From assembly GCF_036182465.1 (NCBI RefSeq), contig NZ_CP108081.1, positions 11,656,001 to 11,720,000 of the forward strand: 64,000 nt of DNA. Direction: 5' to 3'. The stretch is from Streptomyces sp. NBC_00258. GTDB taxonomy: Bacteria; Actinomycetota; Actinomycetes; Streptomycetales; Streptomycetaceae. The notes beneath the pieces were generated by a model. The model was given only the letters and a program-made list of their open reading frames with translations, was not told where the DNA came from and searched no databases. Shown one piece after another: positions 25,746-34,434 of the stretch. Each line of letters opens with the position of its first letter. Positions within the stretch are counted from its first letter, which is position 1. The position numbers and the translations under genes are program-made.

Positions 25746-26369
25746 TCGCGGGGCGCGTGCCATCGGCACCGCGAGCGAACGCAACCATGAACAACTCCGC
25801 TCTTTCGGTGTGGAACCGGTCCCGTGTGGCAAGGCCCGGTCGATCGCGTAGAAGCGATTCCCCTAGTAGTCCCGGCGCCAGGTCACGACCTGTCGCGCGA
25901 GCAAGGTGCGCCACGCACTGTTGCGGGGTGCCGGGAGCGGTGCGGCCGCCGTCCCAACCGCCGCGAGGTCCCATGCCAGAGACGTGGACGGCAGTGGCGA
26001 TGAGGTCGTGGTCGAGGGCTGTGGATCGCCGTCACACTCATGCACCGTTCGATCGCATACGGCAGCCTGGGTCTGGGCAGTGAGACCTCCGCCCAGCCGG
26101 CCGAGGCTCGGCGCGCCTGACAGAGGTCCAGCCGGGCGGACAGGGAACCCGCCCCGGCTCCCTGGCTACGGTTGGATCGCGCGCCCACCGTGCCCAGCCC
26201 GAGAGCCCGAGAGCCCGAGAGCCCGAGAGCCCGAGAGCCCGAGAGCCCGCATCCGGCTACCGGGCCCGGCCTCTCTCGGCCGTGCCTGGTCGAGAAGCCG
26301 CAGTACCCGTTTCTGAAACGATCAGTGAGCCGTCCTCGGTGGCGAGCTTGGGCGCCCCTGCTTCTGATA
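25746..26369. other. Non-coding stretch with a tandem repeat
   Basis: No gene is supported on either strand. The region includes the 8-base tandem repeat at 26196-26250 and ends at the pyruvate oxidase operator. Confidence 0.4.
26196..26250. repeat. Tandem repeat (AGCCCGAG)n
   Basis: Six perfect 8-base units plus seven bases of a seventh. Non-coding; no spacers, so not a CRISPR array. Confidence 0.85.
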
Positions 26370-26383
26370 GTGGATTCATCAAC
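26370..26383. promoter_or_regulatory. Putative MarR-type operator upstream of pyruvate oxidase
   Basis: GTGGATTCATCAAC matches GTTGATGCATCAAC at 12 of 14 positions and is 63 bases upstream of the start at 26446. Confidence 0.45.
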
Positions 26384-26445
26384 TACATTGAGGCTGTCGA
26401 GAGTCATGTGGGACAGGTGTACAGCCCGAGGGGAGAAGTCCGGCG

Positions 26446-28185
26446 ATGCGGAATCTGACCGTGGCCCAGCAGATGGTGGACGTTCTGCGCCAGGCGGGCG
26501 TGCAGCGGATCTACGGCGTGGTGGGTGACAGCCTGAACTCGGTGGTCGACGCGGTGCGTCGTACCGACGGCATCGAGTGGGTGCATGTACGGAACGAAGA
26601 GGCCGCCGCCTTCGCCGCGGCAGCAGAGGCACAGCTGACCGGCAGGCTCGCGGTGTGCGCCGGAAGCTGTGGCCCCGGAAACACCCACCTGATCCAGGGA
26701 CTGTACGACGCGCACCGCTCCGGTGCGCCCGTGCTGGCGCTCGCCTCGCACATCCCGTCCCATCAGATCGGTACCGGCTTCTTCCAGGAGACGCACCCGG
26801 AAAGGCTGTTCGTCGAGTGCAGTGACTACTGCGAGATGATCAGTACCCCCGAACAGATGCCCCGGGTTCTGCGGATCGCCATGCAGCGGGCTCTGGGAAA
26901 CAGCGCCGTGTCGGTCCTGGTGATACCGGGCGACGTCGCGCACGACGAGGCGACTCGCCCGACAGGAAGCAGCGACCTGGTCACTGAGCGCGGCCGCGTC
27001 GTCGCGCCGGACAGACAGGTTCGGGCGCTGGCCGAGAGGCTGAACGCGGCACGGAAGGTGATGCTGTTCTGTGGTGCGGGAGTGCGGGACGCGCACGCCG
27101 AGGTCATGGCGCTCGCCGAGAAGGCTGCCGCCCCCGTCGGGCACACCCTGCGGGGCAAGGAGTGGATCCAGTTCGACAACCCGTACGACGTGGGCATGAG
27201 CGGTCTGCTGGGCTACGGCGCCTGCTTCGACGCGATGCACGAGGCGGACCTGGTCGTCCTGCTCGGCACCGATTTCCCGTACAACGACTTCCTGCCGCAG
27301 GCGCGTACCGTGCAGATCGACCACGATGCGGGCCGGCTCGGCCGTCGCACTGTGCTGGAACTCGGGGTCCACGGAGACGTCCGGGAGACGCTGAGGGCTG
27401 TGCTGCCGTTGATCGAGGCGAAGCGGGACCGTACCTATCTGGACCGGATGCTGCACAAGCATGCCAAGTCGCTGGAGAAGGTGGTCTCCGCCTACACCCA
27501 CGACGTCGAGCGGCACACCCCGATCCACCCGGAGTACGCGACCTCCGTCCTGGACGAACTCGCGGCCGACGACGCGGTGTTCACCGTGGACACCGGCATG
27601 TCCAATGTGTGGGCGGCGCGTTATCTGACCCCCAATGGACGGCGTCGGGTGATCGGTTCGTTCCTGCACGGCACTATGGCCAATGCGCTGCCGCACGCCA
27701 TCGGCGCGCAGTTCGCATACGCCGGCCGCCAGGTGATATCGATGTCGGGTGACGGTGGACTGGGCATGCTGATGGGGGAGTTGCTCACAGTGAAGCTGCA
27801 CGATCTGCCGGTGAAGACGATCGTCTTCAACAACTCCTCCCTGGGCATGGTGAAGTTGGAGATGCTGGTCGAAGGACTGCCCGATCACGAGACCGACCAT
27901 GAGCCGGTGGACTACGCGGCGATCGCCCGCGGCGCGGGCATCGAGGCGATCCGCATCGAGCGCCCCGGGGATGTCGTCGAGGGACTCAAGCGGGCGCTCG
28001 CCCACGACGGACCGTTCCTGGTCGACCTGGTGACCGACCCCAACGCGCTGTCGATCCCGCCGCATGTCTCGGCCGCCCAGGTCAAGGGATTCGCATTCGC
28101 CGCGGGCCGGACGGTGCTCGATGGCGGTGTCGGCAAGATGCTCGACCTGGCCCGCGCCAACCTGCGAAACCTGCCCCGCCCCTGA
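26446..28185 (+). CDS. poxB: Thiamine-diphosphate-dependent pyruvate oxidase/dehydrogenase (quinone)
   Basis: 579 residues, about the length of E. coli PoxB (572). N-terminal ThDP PYR domain: VYGVVGDSLNSVV-type loop (IYGVVGDSLNSVVDAVR) and the cofactor-activating Glu51 in HVRNEEAAAFAAAAEAQLTG. Central FAD-binding domain: VMLFCGAGVRDAHAEV, LVVLLGTDFPYNDFLP. C-terminal PP domain: SMSGDGGLGMLMGELLT with the GDG...N magnesium/ThDP motif closing at FNNSSLGMVKLEM. The FAD-type linker and C-terminal helix (MLDLARANLRNLPRP) favour pyruvate:quinone oxidoreductase over acetolactate synthase. It would convert pyruvate to acetate and CO2 at the membrane. A MarR-type site lies 63 bases upstream. Confidence 0.85.
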   Translation: MRNLTVAQQMVDVLRQAGVQRIYGVVGDSLNSVVDAVRRTDGIEWVHVRNEEAAAFAAAAEAQLTGRLAVCAGSCGPGNTHLIQGLYDAHRSGAPVLALASHIPSHQIGTGFFQETHPERLFVECSDYCEMISTPEQMPRVLRIAMQRALGNSAVSVLVIPGDVAHDEATRPTGSSDLVTERGRVVAPDRQVRALAERLNAARKVMLFCGAGVRDAHAEVMALAEKAAAPVGHTLRGKEWIQFDNPYDVGMSGLLGYGACFDAMHEADLVVLLGTDFPYNDFLPQARTVQIDHDAGRLGRRTVLELGVHGDVRETLRAVLPLIEAKRDRTYLDRMLHKHAKSLEKVVSAYTHDVERHTPIHPEYATSVLDELAADDAVFTVDTGMSNVWAARYLTPNGRRRVIGSFLHGTMANALPHAIGAQFAYAGRQVISMSGDGGLGMLMGELLTVKLHDLPVKTIVFNNSSLGMVKLEMLVEGLPDHETDHEPVDYAAIARGAGIEAIRIERPGDVVEGLKRALAHDGPFLVDLVTDPNALSIPPHVSAAQVKGFAFAAGRTVLDGGVGKMLDLARANLRNLPRP

Positions 28186-28220
28186 GACTCCGTCCACAGC
28201 GAGATCGAGATCGGTTTCAT

Positions 28221-28248
28221 GTCCCAGCGGTCTGACGAGCGCTGGGAC
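28221..28248. terminator. Bidirectional hairpin between convergent genes
   Basis: GTCCCAGCG and CGCTGGGAC form a perfect 9-bp stem around a 10-base loop, between the convergent pyruvate oxidase and AhpD-like genes. There is no U-tract, as is common in high-GC actinobacteria. Confidence 0.55.
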
Positions 28249-28407
28249 AATCCACTGTGCCCAGGCCTCCGTGGGATCAGGCAGGCATCAGCACTGAGCG
28301 GTTCACGTACGAGATGACGTACATCCTGGAACCCGGCTTGCCCTCTGGGTTCTAGCGGTCGTCACGACACCTCCCCGTGACGCAGCGGTGGGGCGAGCGG
28401 GCCGCCT

Positions 28408-28818
28408 CTACTTCTTGTGAAGCGGTGGTACGGGGTGCTTGCTCATGATCGATACGCGATTGAACGCGTTGATGGTGACCGCCACCCAGATCGCGGCTGA
28501 GATCTGGTCCTCGGAGAGAACCTGTCGGGCGGCCTCGAAGGCCGATGTCTGGGTCGCGGCGTTCACCGGATCGGTTGTGGCCTCGGCCAACGCCAGGGCG
28601 GCGCGCTCCGGGGGAGCGAACAGGCCGGTGTCCCGCCATGCGCTCAGGACTCCGAGTCTCCGCGGTGATTCACCGGCGCGCAGGGCCGCTGTGATGTGCA
28701 CATCGAGGCAGTAGGCGCAGCCGTTGAGTTGCGACACGCGGACGTTGATCAGTTCCACGGTGGTGCGGTCGAGCCCGGCCTCGGAGGCTGTTGCCCGAAC
28801 CGCCTCCGAGACCTGCAC
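28408..28818 (-). CDS. Carboxymuconolactone decarboxylase/AhpD-like protein
   Basis: 136 residues from a GTG at 28818. The AhpD core is clear: VELINVRVSQLNGCAYCLDV with the redox Cys-x-x-Cys and following His (CAYCLDVHITAAL). It then has ERAALALAEATTDP and the C-terminal IWVAVTINAFNRVSI. The true start is probably the GTG at 28906 behind AGGAGG (VSDPTPIPPPRPAP), but that frame is broken by one base inside a GGGGC repeat at 28866-28886. On the other side of it the frame continues RIFIDKQSPKAFHALVQVSE, the normal N-terminus. AhpD-like proteins reduce peroxides or alkyl hydroperoxides with a thiol partner. Confidence 0.75.
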   Translation of the reverse strand: MQVSEAVRATASEAGLDRTTVELINVRVSQLNGCAYCLDVHITAALRAGESPRRLGVLSAWRDTGLFAPPERAALALAEATTDPVNAATQTSAFEAARQVLSEDQISAAIWVAVTINAFNRVSIMSKHPVPPLHKK

Positions 28819-28865
28819 CAGAGCATGGAAGGCCTTGGGGCTCTGTTTGTCGATGAAGATCCTTC

Positions 28866-28886
28866 GGGGCGGGGCGGGGCGGGGGG
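28866..28886. repeat. GGGGC repeat and G6 tract in the AhpD-like gene 5' end
   Basis: Three GGGGC units and a run of six G lie exactly where the reading frame of the AhpD-like gene breaks, so slippage or a base-calling error is likely. Confidence 0.6.
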
Positions 28887-28989
28887 ATGGGGGTGGGGTC
28901 GCTCACGTCGGGGCCTCCTTCGGGCCACGCTCGGAGTGGCCTGTGTTCGTGCGGGTGCTTTGGCCATCGGCCTGCCCTGTGGCATCCTA

Positions 28990-29003
28990 GTTGATGTGAC
29001 AAC
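28990..29003. promoter_or_regulatory. Putative MarR-type operator between AhpD-like and pirin genes
   Basis: GTTGATGTGACAAC keeps both half sites (11 of 14) and lies 25 bases before the pirin start and 84 bases before the likely AhpD-like start, in a divergent promoter region. Confidence 0.45.
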
Positions 29004-29027
29004 AAGATTGTGCGGGAGGTGCTCTCG

Positions 29028-30017
29028 ATGAGCAACGCGGAAACCGATGTCGCGGCTCTGCGCTGCGGTGCGCTCGTCGAGAGCGACCGGCCGGCAGGAG
29101 CCCCCAGGGTGGATGTCCTGTCGGCGCGCGAGGTCCCTCTCGGCGGTCCACGCGCGATGCGTGTGCGGCGGACGTTGCCCCAGCGGCAGCGCACACTCAT
29201 CGGTGCCTGGTGCTTCGCCGATCACTACGGCCCACACCAGGTCGCCGTCTCGGGGGGCATGAACATGCCCCCGCATCCACACACCGGACTGCAGACGGTG
29301 AGCTGGCTCTTCAGTGGAGAGCTCGAACATCGCGACACCCTCGGCACCCACGCCTTGATCCGGCCCGGTGAGATGAACCTCATGACCGGTGGATACGGCA
29401 TCGCCCACTCGGAGGTCTCCACCGCGACCACCACTGTCCTCCACGGCGTCCAGTTGTGGGTCGCGCTGCCGGAGGAACACCGTTACACCGCCCGGGACTT
29501 CCAGCACTACGTGCCCGAACCCGCGCAGGTCGACGGCGCCGAGATCAGGGTCTTTCTGGGCTCGCTCGTCGGCCGGACCTCTCCGGCCCGGGCCTTCACG
29601 CCGCTGCTCGGCGCCGAGATCGTCATCGAACCCCATGTGACGCTCACGCTCGCCGTGGACACGGCTTTTGAGCACGGCCTCCTCGTGGACCGCGGAGACA
29701 TCCGCATGGTCGACACTGTGCTGCGGCCTGCCGAACTCGGCTACGTCCCTCGCGGCCCCGAAACTCTGACGATGGTGAACGAGACCGACGCTCCGGCGCG
29801 GGCCATCCTCATCGGAGGACCTCCCTTCGGAGAGGAGATCGTCATGTGGTGGAACTTCGTCGGCCGCAGTCACGAGGACATAGTCAAAGCCCGCGAGGAG
29901 TGGGAAGCCTCCTCCGACCGCTTCGGTGTCATCGAGGACTTTCCCGGCGGCCCCCTGCCCGCACCGGCCCTGCCGAACGCCGTCATCACACCGCGCCGGA
30001 ACCCGCCGGCCCACTGA
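29028..30017 (+). CDS. Pirin-family bicupin protein
   Basis: 329 residues from the ATG at 29028 (GGGAGGTG upstream). The N-terminal cupin has the pirin metal site: MPPHPHTGLQTVSWLFSGEL with two His, HRDTLGTHALIRPGEMNLMT, and GGYGIAHSEVS supplying the further His and Glu. The second cupin follows (FTPLLGAEIVIEPHVTLTLA) and the C-terminal part contains LIGGPPFGEEIVMWWNFVGR, a strong pirin signature. Bacterial pirins have been tied to quercetin/quinone oxidation and to modulation of pyruvate metabolism; the latter is notable beside pyruvate oxidase. It is followed 22 bases later by a small acetyltransferase gene. Confidence 0.88.
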   Translation: MSNAETDVAALRCGALVESDRPAGAPRVDVLSAREVPLGGPRAMRVRRTLPQRQRTLIGAWCFADHYGPHQVAVSGGMNMPPHPHTGLQTVSWLFSGELEHRDTLGTHALIRPGEMNLMTGGYGIAHSEVSTATTTVLHGVQLWVALPEEHRYTARDFQHYVPEPAQVDGAEIRVFLGSLVGRTSPARAFTPLLGAEIVIEPHVTLTLAVDTAFEHGLLVDRGDIRMVDTVLRPAELGYVPRGPETLTMVNETDAPARAILIGGPPFGEEIVMWWNFVGRSHEDIVKAREEWEASSDRFGVIEDFPGGPLPAPALPNAVITPRRNPPAH

Positions 30018-30039
30018 CCTTCCTTGCGAAAGGCACCCC

Positions 30040-30378
30040 ATGAGCGAGCCCTCCACCACCACGGTCGTCGAGCGTGCGGACACCGGTCGCCGGTACGAGA
30101 TTCTGGTCGACGGCCCACGCGCCGGTCTGACCGCCTACCGTGACCTGGGCGTGCAACGTGTCTTCTTCCACACGGAGATCGACGAGGCCTTCGCAGGCCA
30201 GGGACTGGCCCCACAACTGGTCCAGCAGGCACTTGCCGACGTGCGCGCATCCGGAATGCGGATCGTCCCGGTCTGCCCCTACGTCGCCAAGTTCCTCAAG
30301 CGGCACGATGAGTTCGCCGACATAACTGACCCGGTCACACCTGATGTCCTGCGGTGGCTCAAGACGCAGCTCGGCTGA
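30040..30378 (+). CDS. Small COG2388-type acetyltransferase-like protein
   Basis: 112 residues from the ATG at 30040. The family pattern is kept: RRYEILVDGPRAGLTAYRDL, RVFFHTEIDEAFAGQGLAPQ (acetyl-CoA loop AGQGLA), LVQQALADVRASGMRIVPVC and PYVAKFLKRHDEFADIT. It is the third member in this window, with 19632-20024 and 24832-25140. It follows pirin on the same strand with a 22-base gap and is probably in its operon, so it would share the operator at 28990. Confidence 0.8.
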   Translation: MSEPSTTTVVERADTGRRYEILVDGPRAGLTAYRDLGVQRVFFHTEIDEAFAGQGLAPQLVQQALADVRASGMRIVPVCPYVAKFLKRHDEFADITDPVTPDVLRWLKTQLG

Positions 30379-31379
30379 GTAGCCCTGCTGACTTCTCCCT
30401 CTCCTGGCAGAGGGATTCCTGGCTTACTTCGCCTGGTTTCCGGCAGGTTGGCTTACCGGGTTCCTTGCAGAAGGTCCTCCTGTTCCCGCCGGGGGTGAAT
30501 GGATTACGAGGCTCCTCCGACGTGCACTTGAGGGCGGACGCTGCTGCTCGATGCAGCGGCGGACGACCGTAAACGGCGCGTTGCCGCACGACAAGGAGAA
30601 ATAGGCGAGATGCCGCGCACGAGCGGCTGAAGGCCCTGACTGTCGTGCCTGTCGGCGGCCGAGGCGCCCAGCGACGGTGGGATCCCCTTCCGGCCTGTGG
30701 TCAGGGGTACTTTCGATTCCAGTTTGCCGCGGTCGGTCGGGTTCGGTCCGGTCGAGGGCACCCTTTCGCAGCCGGAAGGCTGACGGAGGCGATCGCGCAT
30801 CGCGACCGGTCGAGTTCGCCGCCGGCGCCGAGTACGTTGAGGGTGACGCGGTGGAGCGTTGCCTGGACGCGGGCCCTGCTCCACTGCCTTTGCGGACATC
30901 GCCACGCACTCATTCCACGCCCGGCGGCAGCGCGACCACTCGGCCCCAGCCGGGCAAACGCAGTGGACGACACGGGCAGTTCGTACGTGTACCGGGCGTA
31001 CTCCACCTCACCCATCCCGACCCCTGCTGTTCATGCCCGCATTTGGTTGACCGCATCACGAAGGTGCAGGTCGGGACATACGCGTAGGGAACTCCGTCGC
31101 TTCGTGGCTCCTGTCCGGGGATCCACTCCTTCCCGGCTGAAGGTCGGGCCGTCCCGGAAAGGCAGGTGAAAGGGCCTCGATCCGAGTCCGAGGGGGACGT
31201 ACGAGCGTTCACCCCTCACGGTCGGCTGTCGGGCGACCGGTGCATTGCGGACCCGACTGCGTCAGGTCGCGTCGGGACGTTCTGGTTGCGGCTCGAACAG
31301 TCGGGTCCCTCGATGAGGTGCAGGCGGTCAACTGCCTCCCATGTCAGTGGTGTTGTGGAGTGGAGCCATGACGCATCTG
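30379..31379. other. About 1 kb without a supportable gene
   Basis: Frames on both strands are short, arginine/serine/proline-rich and lack start signals. Composition stays GC-rich. I could not match any of it to a family; it may be decayed coding DNA. Confidence 0.4.
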
Positions 31380-31393
31380 GTTGACGCATCAAG
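31380..31393. promoter_or_regulatory. Putative MarR-type operator, FMN reductase site 1
   Basis: GTTGACGCATCAAG; 13 of 14 match to a mixed form of the ideal palindrome. It is 194 bases upstream of the FMN reductase start. Confidence 0.5.
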
Positions 31394-31409
31394 TGTCGAT
31401 GCTAATGTG

Positions 31410-31423
31410 GTTGACGCGTCATC
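31410..31423. promoter_or_regulatory. Putative MarR-type operator, FMN reductase site 2
   Basis: GTTGACGCGTCATC; 13 of 14 match to GTTGACGCGTCAAC. It starts 30 bases after site 1, close to three helical turns. Confidence 0.55.
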
Positions 31424-31586
31424 CACTTGATCGGATGCGCCGCCACCGAGGCCGCGAACCGTCTTCATGCGGAGGCCGAGCCCACTCGTGACGCGATGTC
31501 AGCCGATGCGGCTGATGGTCGGCCGAATCGACCTCAGGGTGACTGCGCGGACGCGTACGGCTGATATCTCAAGTTTGGAGCAAGCC

Positions 31587-32153
31587 ATGAGTGTGAAGAT
31601 CGCGATCATTCTGGGTAGCACCCGTCCGGGCCGTAACGGCGAGGCCGTCGCCAGGTGGGCTCAGGAGATCGCGTCTCAGCGCGATGACGCGGAGTTCGAA
31701 CTCGTTGACATCGCCGATTTCAAGCTGCCGCACCTGGACGAGGCCGTCCCCGCGTCCATGGGCCAGTACGCGAACGTCCACACCCAGGAGTGGGCGCAGA
31801 AGGTCGCCTCCTTCGACGGCTACCTCTTCGTCACCCCCGAGTACAACCACTCGACCTCCGGCGCGCTGAAGAACGCCATCGACTTCGTGTACGGCGAGTG
31901 GAACAACAAGGCCGCGGGCTTCGTCAGCTACGGCAGCGTCGGCGGCGCCCGTGCTGTCGAGCACCTGCGTCTGATCATGGCCGAGCTGCAGGTGGCTACG
32001 GTACGGGCGCAGGTCGCGCTCTCCCTCGCCACGGATTTCGAGAACTATTCGATGTTCAAGCCCGGTGACCACCAAAAGGCGGCCCTGGACACCACGCTCG
32101 ACCAGCTCGTGAGCTGGACGAAGGCCCTGCGGACGGTCCGCACCGACGCCTGA
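31587..32153 (+). CDS. NADPH-dependent FMN reductase
   Basis: 188 residues from the ATG at 31587 (TTGGAGC upstream). The flavodoxin-like fold shows the FMN phosphate loop IAIILGSTRPGRNGEAVARW and the family's diagnostic VTPEYNHSTSGALKNAID, which wraps the flavin, then FVSYGSVGGARAVEHLR. Such enzymes supply reduced FMN or reduce quinones by two-electron transfer. Two MarR-type sites lie upstream. Besides a stress role, it is a conceivable source of reduced flavin for the monooxygenase-like proteins of the distal NRPS cluster, but nothing in the layout shows this. Confidence 0.88.
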   Translation: MSVKIAIILGSTRPGRNGEAVARWAQEIASQRDDAEFELVDIADFKLPHLDEAVPASMGQYANVHTQEWAQKVASFDGYLFVTPEYNHSTSGALKNAIDFVYGEWNNKAAGFVSYGSVGGARAVEHLRLIMAELQVATVRAQVALSLATDFENYSMFKPGDHQKAALDTTLDQLVSWTKALRTVRTDA

Positions 32154-32182
32154 CCAAGAGCACCTCGACGGTGCTGGCACGG

Positions 32183-32219
32183 AGGCCGGTGGAGCCTGTC
32201 CAGCGGGCCCCACCGGCCT
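32183..32219 (+). terminator. Terminator-like hairpin after FMN reductase
   Basis: AGGCCGGTGG and CCACCGGCCT form a perfect 10-bp stem with a 17-base loop, 30 bases after the stop codon. Confidence 0.55.
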
Positions 32220-32499
32220 TCGCCGCACCTGGCTGCTTCACACCCTGGCGCCGTTGACGAACTCTGTCACGTGCCTTACGTTCACCGTCTTCGTTGTGAG
32301 GTCTCACCGTTGTTGCCGTGACTGCATTCCGTTGACCTGTGGTGCTGTAAGTCGATTGCGACGGGTTCTGGACCCTGTATGAGCAGCTTGACCTGCGGTC
32401 CTGCAGGTTGCGTGAGACTTCCGCAGATGCAATGAGAATGCTTACCGTGGCGGCGCTGGGGGAGTGTTCGGGATGTTGATCATGGTTGTAGCGTCGGGA
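32220..32499. other. Non-coding stretch
   Basis: Somewhat AT-richer than the surroundings; no frame or motif is supported. Confidence 0.35.
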
Positions 32500-32745
32500 A
32501 CCCTTCCTCTCGGACGTCCTTGATGGCGGTGCTGATGAGCTTGCCGAGTACTGGCCAAAGCTCAAGCAGGATGCCTCTGTTGAGGAAGCGGCGTTGGTCG
32601 TCACTGATGCTTTCGGGGTGGCTGGCCGTCTGCGATGGAAGGTGTCCGGGATCCCCGGTGCGAGGCGACCGCGATGGCACACTGGGGCCTGCGTTTGTGG
32701 GCGCACATCACCCTTAGGGCCACCGCCTCGGGTGAACCCGGCCGC
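32500..32745 (+). pseudogene. Unassigned decayed coding fragment
   Basis: The frame gives LSDVLDGGADELAEYWPKL and VEEAALVVTDAFGVAGRL, then after a one-base shift MAHWGLRLWAHITLRATA. The amphipathic, alanine-rich sequence looks like genuine ancestral coding DNA but has no start or end, and I do not recognise the family. Confidence 0.3.
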
Positions 32746-33041
32746 CGCCAGGACCGCGACGATGTATCCCGGCTCGGATCTGACCCTTCAGATTCAAGGC
32801 ATGCCGGATGCATGGTGCGGTGGGATGTATCTGCAGTGAGGTCTGTGCAACGTGAAGTTCGCAGGTCACGGGTCTGGTGTGAGGGGCAGGCGGGATACTC
32901 GTGCTGGTCGTCGGCGGGTGTCCGCGGTGAAGATCGTCTGACCTGCCGGCCTGAGGCGTTGCCGGGTTCTGCTGCGCCGAGGACCGTGCCGCTCCCTGTA
33001 TCCGTCACAGGGTCGGTGCAGGGGGATGTCGCGGGGAGGGC

Positions 33042-33503
33042 GTGGGCATGCAGGAGCTGGAGCGGATCACGGCTCGCCGGAGTGAACTGGACACGCTGGC
33101 CGAGGATTTGGCCAAGCGACTCCAGGAGGTCCAGGCCGAGCGGGAGCAGGTGCTGATCGCCGAGCAGGTCCTGAACCGGCTGGCCGAGAAGGACCGGGCC
33201 GCGGCGGAGGTCGCCGCGACCGTCGCCCCGACTCCCGCCCGGGTGGCGGGGCGGGCGGCCCTGCTGATCCCGCACCGCTGCGAGAATCCGGACGAGGCCG
33301 CGCTGCCCGCTGGCTATCGCAATATCCTGGCGATCGTGCGGGCCGCCGGCGACCCCGTCCAGGTAAGGGCGGTGGGCGAGGAACTGGGCCTTCAGGTGAC
33401 GGTGCGCGGGAAGCTGGAACCGCTGCGCGCGAAGATGGCCAAGCTCGCCGACTACGCCTGGCTGCGCAAGGCATGCGACGGGCGGTTCACCGAATGCTCC
33501 TAG
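33042..33503 (+). CDS. Small coiled-coil protein with C-terminal winged-helix-like region
   Basis: 153 residues from a GTG at 33042 (ATG at 33048 is equally good; GGGGAGGG upstream). Residues about 3-60 are a charged heptad-like coiled coil (ELERITARRSELDTLAEDLA, RLQEVQAEREQVLIAEQVL). After an alanine/valine linker, residues about 85-145 (GYRNILAIVRAAGDPVQVRA, GEELGLQVTVRGKLEPLRAK, LADYAWLRKACDGRFT) look like a winged helix with the closing wing 'DGRF'. I recall similar proteins being common in Streptomyces near mobile DNA, but no function is established. It stands alone. Confidence 0.6.
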   Translation: MGMQELERITARRSELDTLAEDLAKRLQEVQAEREQVLIAEQVLNRLAEKDRAAAEVAATVAPTPARVAGRAALLIPHRCENPDEAALPAGYRNILAIVRAAGDPVQVRAVGEELGLQVTVRGKLEPLRAKMAKLADYAWLRKACDGRFTECS

Positions 33504-33559
33504 TGGTAGCGGCATGGAAGCGGGAACGCTTCAGATGGCACCCACCGTGTGGTGCCTGC

Positions 33560-34312
33560 TCAGATCTGGTTCGTGCCACCGTCGACGTAGATGTTCGCGC
33601 CGACGACGTAGCTGCTCTGTTCCGAGGCCAGGAAGGCCACGACTGCGGCGGCCTCCTCAGGTTGACCCATGCGGCCCTTGGCCACGGTCGCGGCGACATT
33701 CGCCTTGACGGCCCGGGCGGTCTCCTCGTCGCCGAAGGCGGCGGTGCCCCCGGGAGTCTCGATCCATGCCGGCGAGACCACGTTGACCCGGATGCCATGG
33801 TCCTTGAGCTCGTTGGACCACGTCCGCGCGAAGGACCGGACGGCCGCCTTCGACGCCGCGTACGCGCCGAACGCCTCTACTCCGCGGTCGCCGGCCGTCG
33901 AACCGACCAGGACGATCGAGGCTCCGTCGTTGAGCAGCGGCAGCGCCTTCTGCACGGTGAACAGCGTGCCTCGGACGTTGACCGCGAAGGTCTGGTCGAA
34001 GTGCTCCTCGGTCGTCTGTTCCAGCGTCACGAACGCGCCGACCGCCGCGTTCGCCACGAGCACGTCCAAACCCTGGCCTCGCGCCTGTACCGCCTCGTAG
34101 AGCCGGTCCAGGTCCTCCGGCTTCGAGATGTCGCCGACGACCGCGGTGGCCCGGTCTGCTCCGATGGTCTTGACGGCGGCCTCCAGTTCGGACTCGCGTC
34201 GGCCGGTGACGAACACGTACGCGCCCTCGTCCGCCAGCCGTACGGCGGTGGCCAGACCGATACCGGCGCTGCCCCCGGTGACCACCGACGTCTTGCCTTC
34301 CAGCTGTCCCAT
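33560..34312 (-). CDS. Short-chain dehydrogenase/reductase (classical SDR)
   Basis: 250 residues from the ATG at 34312 (MGQLEGKTSVVTGGSAGIGL). The classical SDR elements are complete: TGGSAGIG cofactor loop, ATAVVGDISKPEDL with the adenine Asp, VLVANAAVGAF, catalytic Ser in IVLVGSTAGDRG, YAASKAAVRSF with Tyr and Lys, RVNVVSPAWIETPGG, and SYVVGANIYVDGGTNQI at the end. Arg in VTGRRES after the second strand suggests NADPH. It is divergent from the AraC-type regulator at 34435 with a 122-base shared promoter region, the standard arrangement for a regulator and its target. Confidence 0.88.
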   Translation of the reverse strand: MGQLEGKTSVVTGGSAGIGLATAVRLADEGAYVFVTGRRESELEAAVKTIGADRATAVVGDISKPEDLDRLYEAVQARGQGLDVLVANAAVGAFVTLEQTTEEHFDQTFAVNVRGTLFTVQKALPLLNDGASIVLVGSTAGDRGVEAFGAYAASKAAVRSFARTWSNELKDHGIRVNVVSPAWIETPGGTAAFGDEETARAVKANVAATVAKGRMGQPEEAAAVVAFLASEQSSYVVGANIYVDGGTNQI

Positions 34313-34434
34313 GTGGGTGTCTCCATCACTCTCTCGATGCCGATCCGTTCGACATCGATACTGCGGGAGATCGGGGATACTATCCATAATGCAGAGTCCG
34401 GCGTTCTTTACGTATCGTCCAGGAGGTGTAGTCG

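Noticed and set aside
26196..26250. Possible CRISPR-like array
   Set aside because: Head-to-tail 8-base units without spacers; simple tandem repeat.
26446..28185. Acetolactate synthase assignment for the ThDP enzyme
   Set aside because: No small subunit gene nearby and the C-terminal helix plus overall sequence fit the pyruvate:quinone oxidoreductase group better.
26404..28197. 597-codon open frame antisense to pyruvate oxidase
   Set aside because: The plus-strand protein has complete ThDP and FAD motifs; the antisense frame is His/Val/Arg-rich without any motif.
28749..30083. 444-codon open frame antisense to pirin
   Set aside because: It covers a clear pirin gene and has no recognisable fold.
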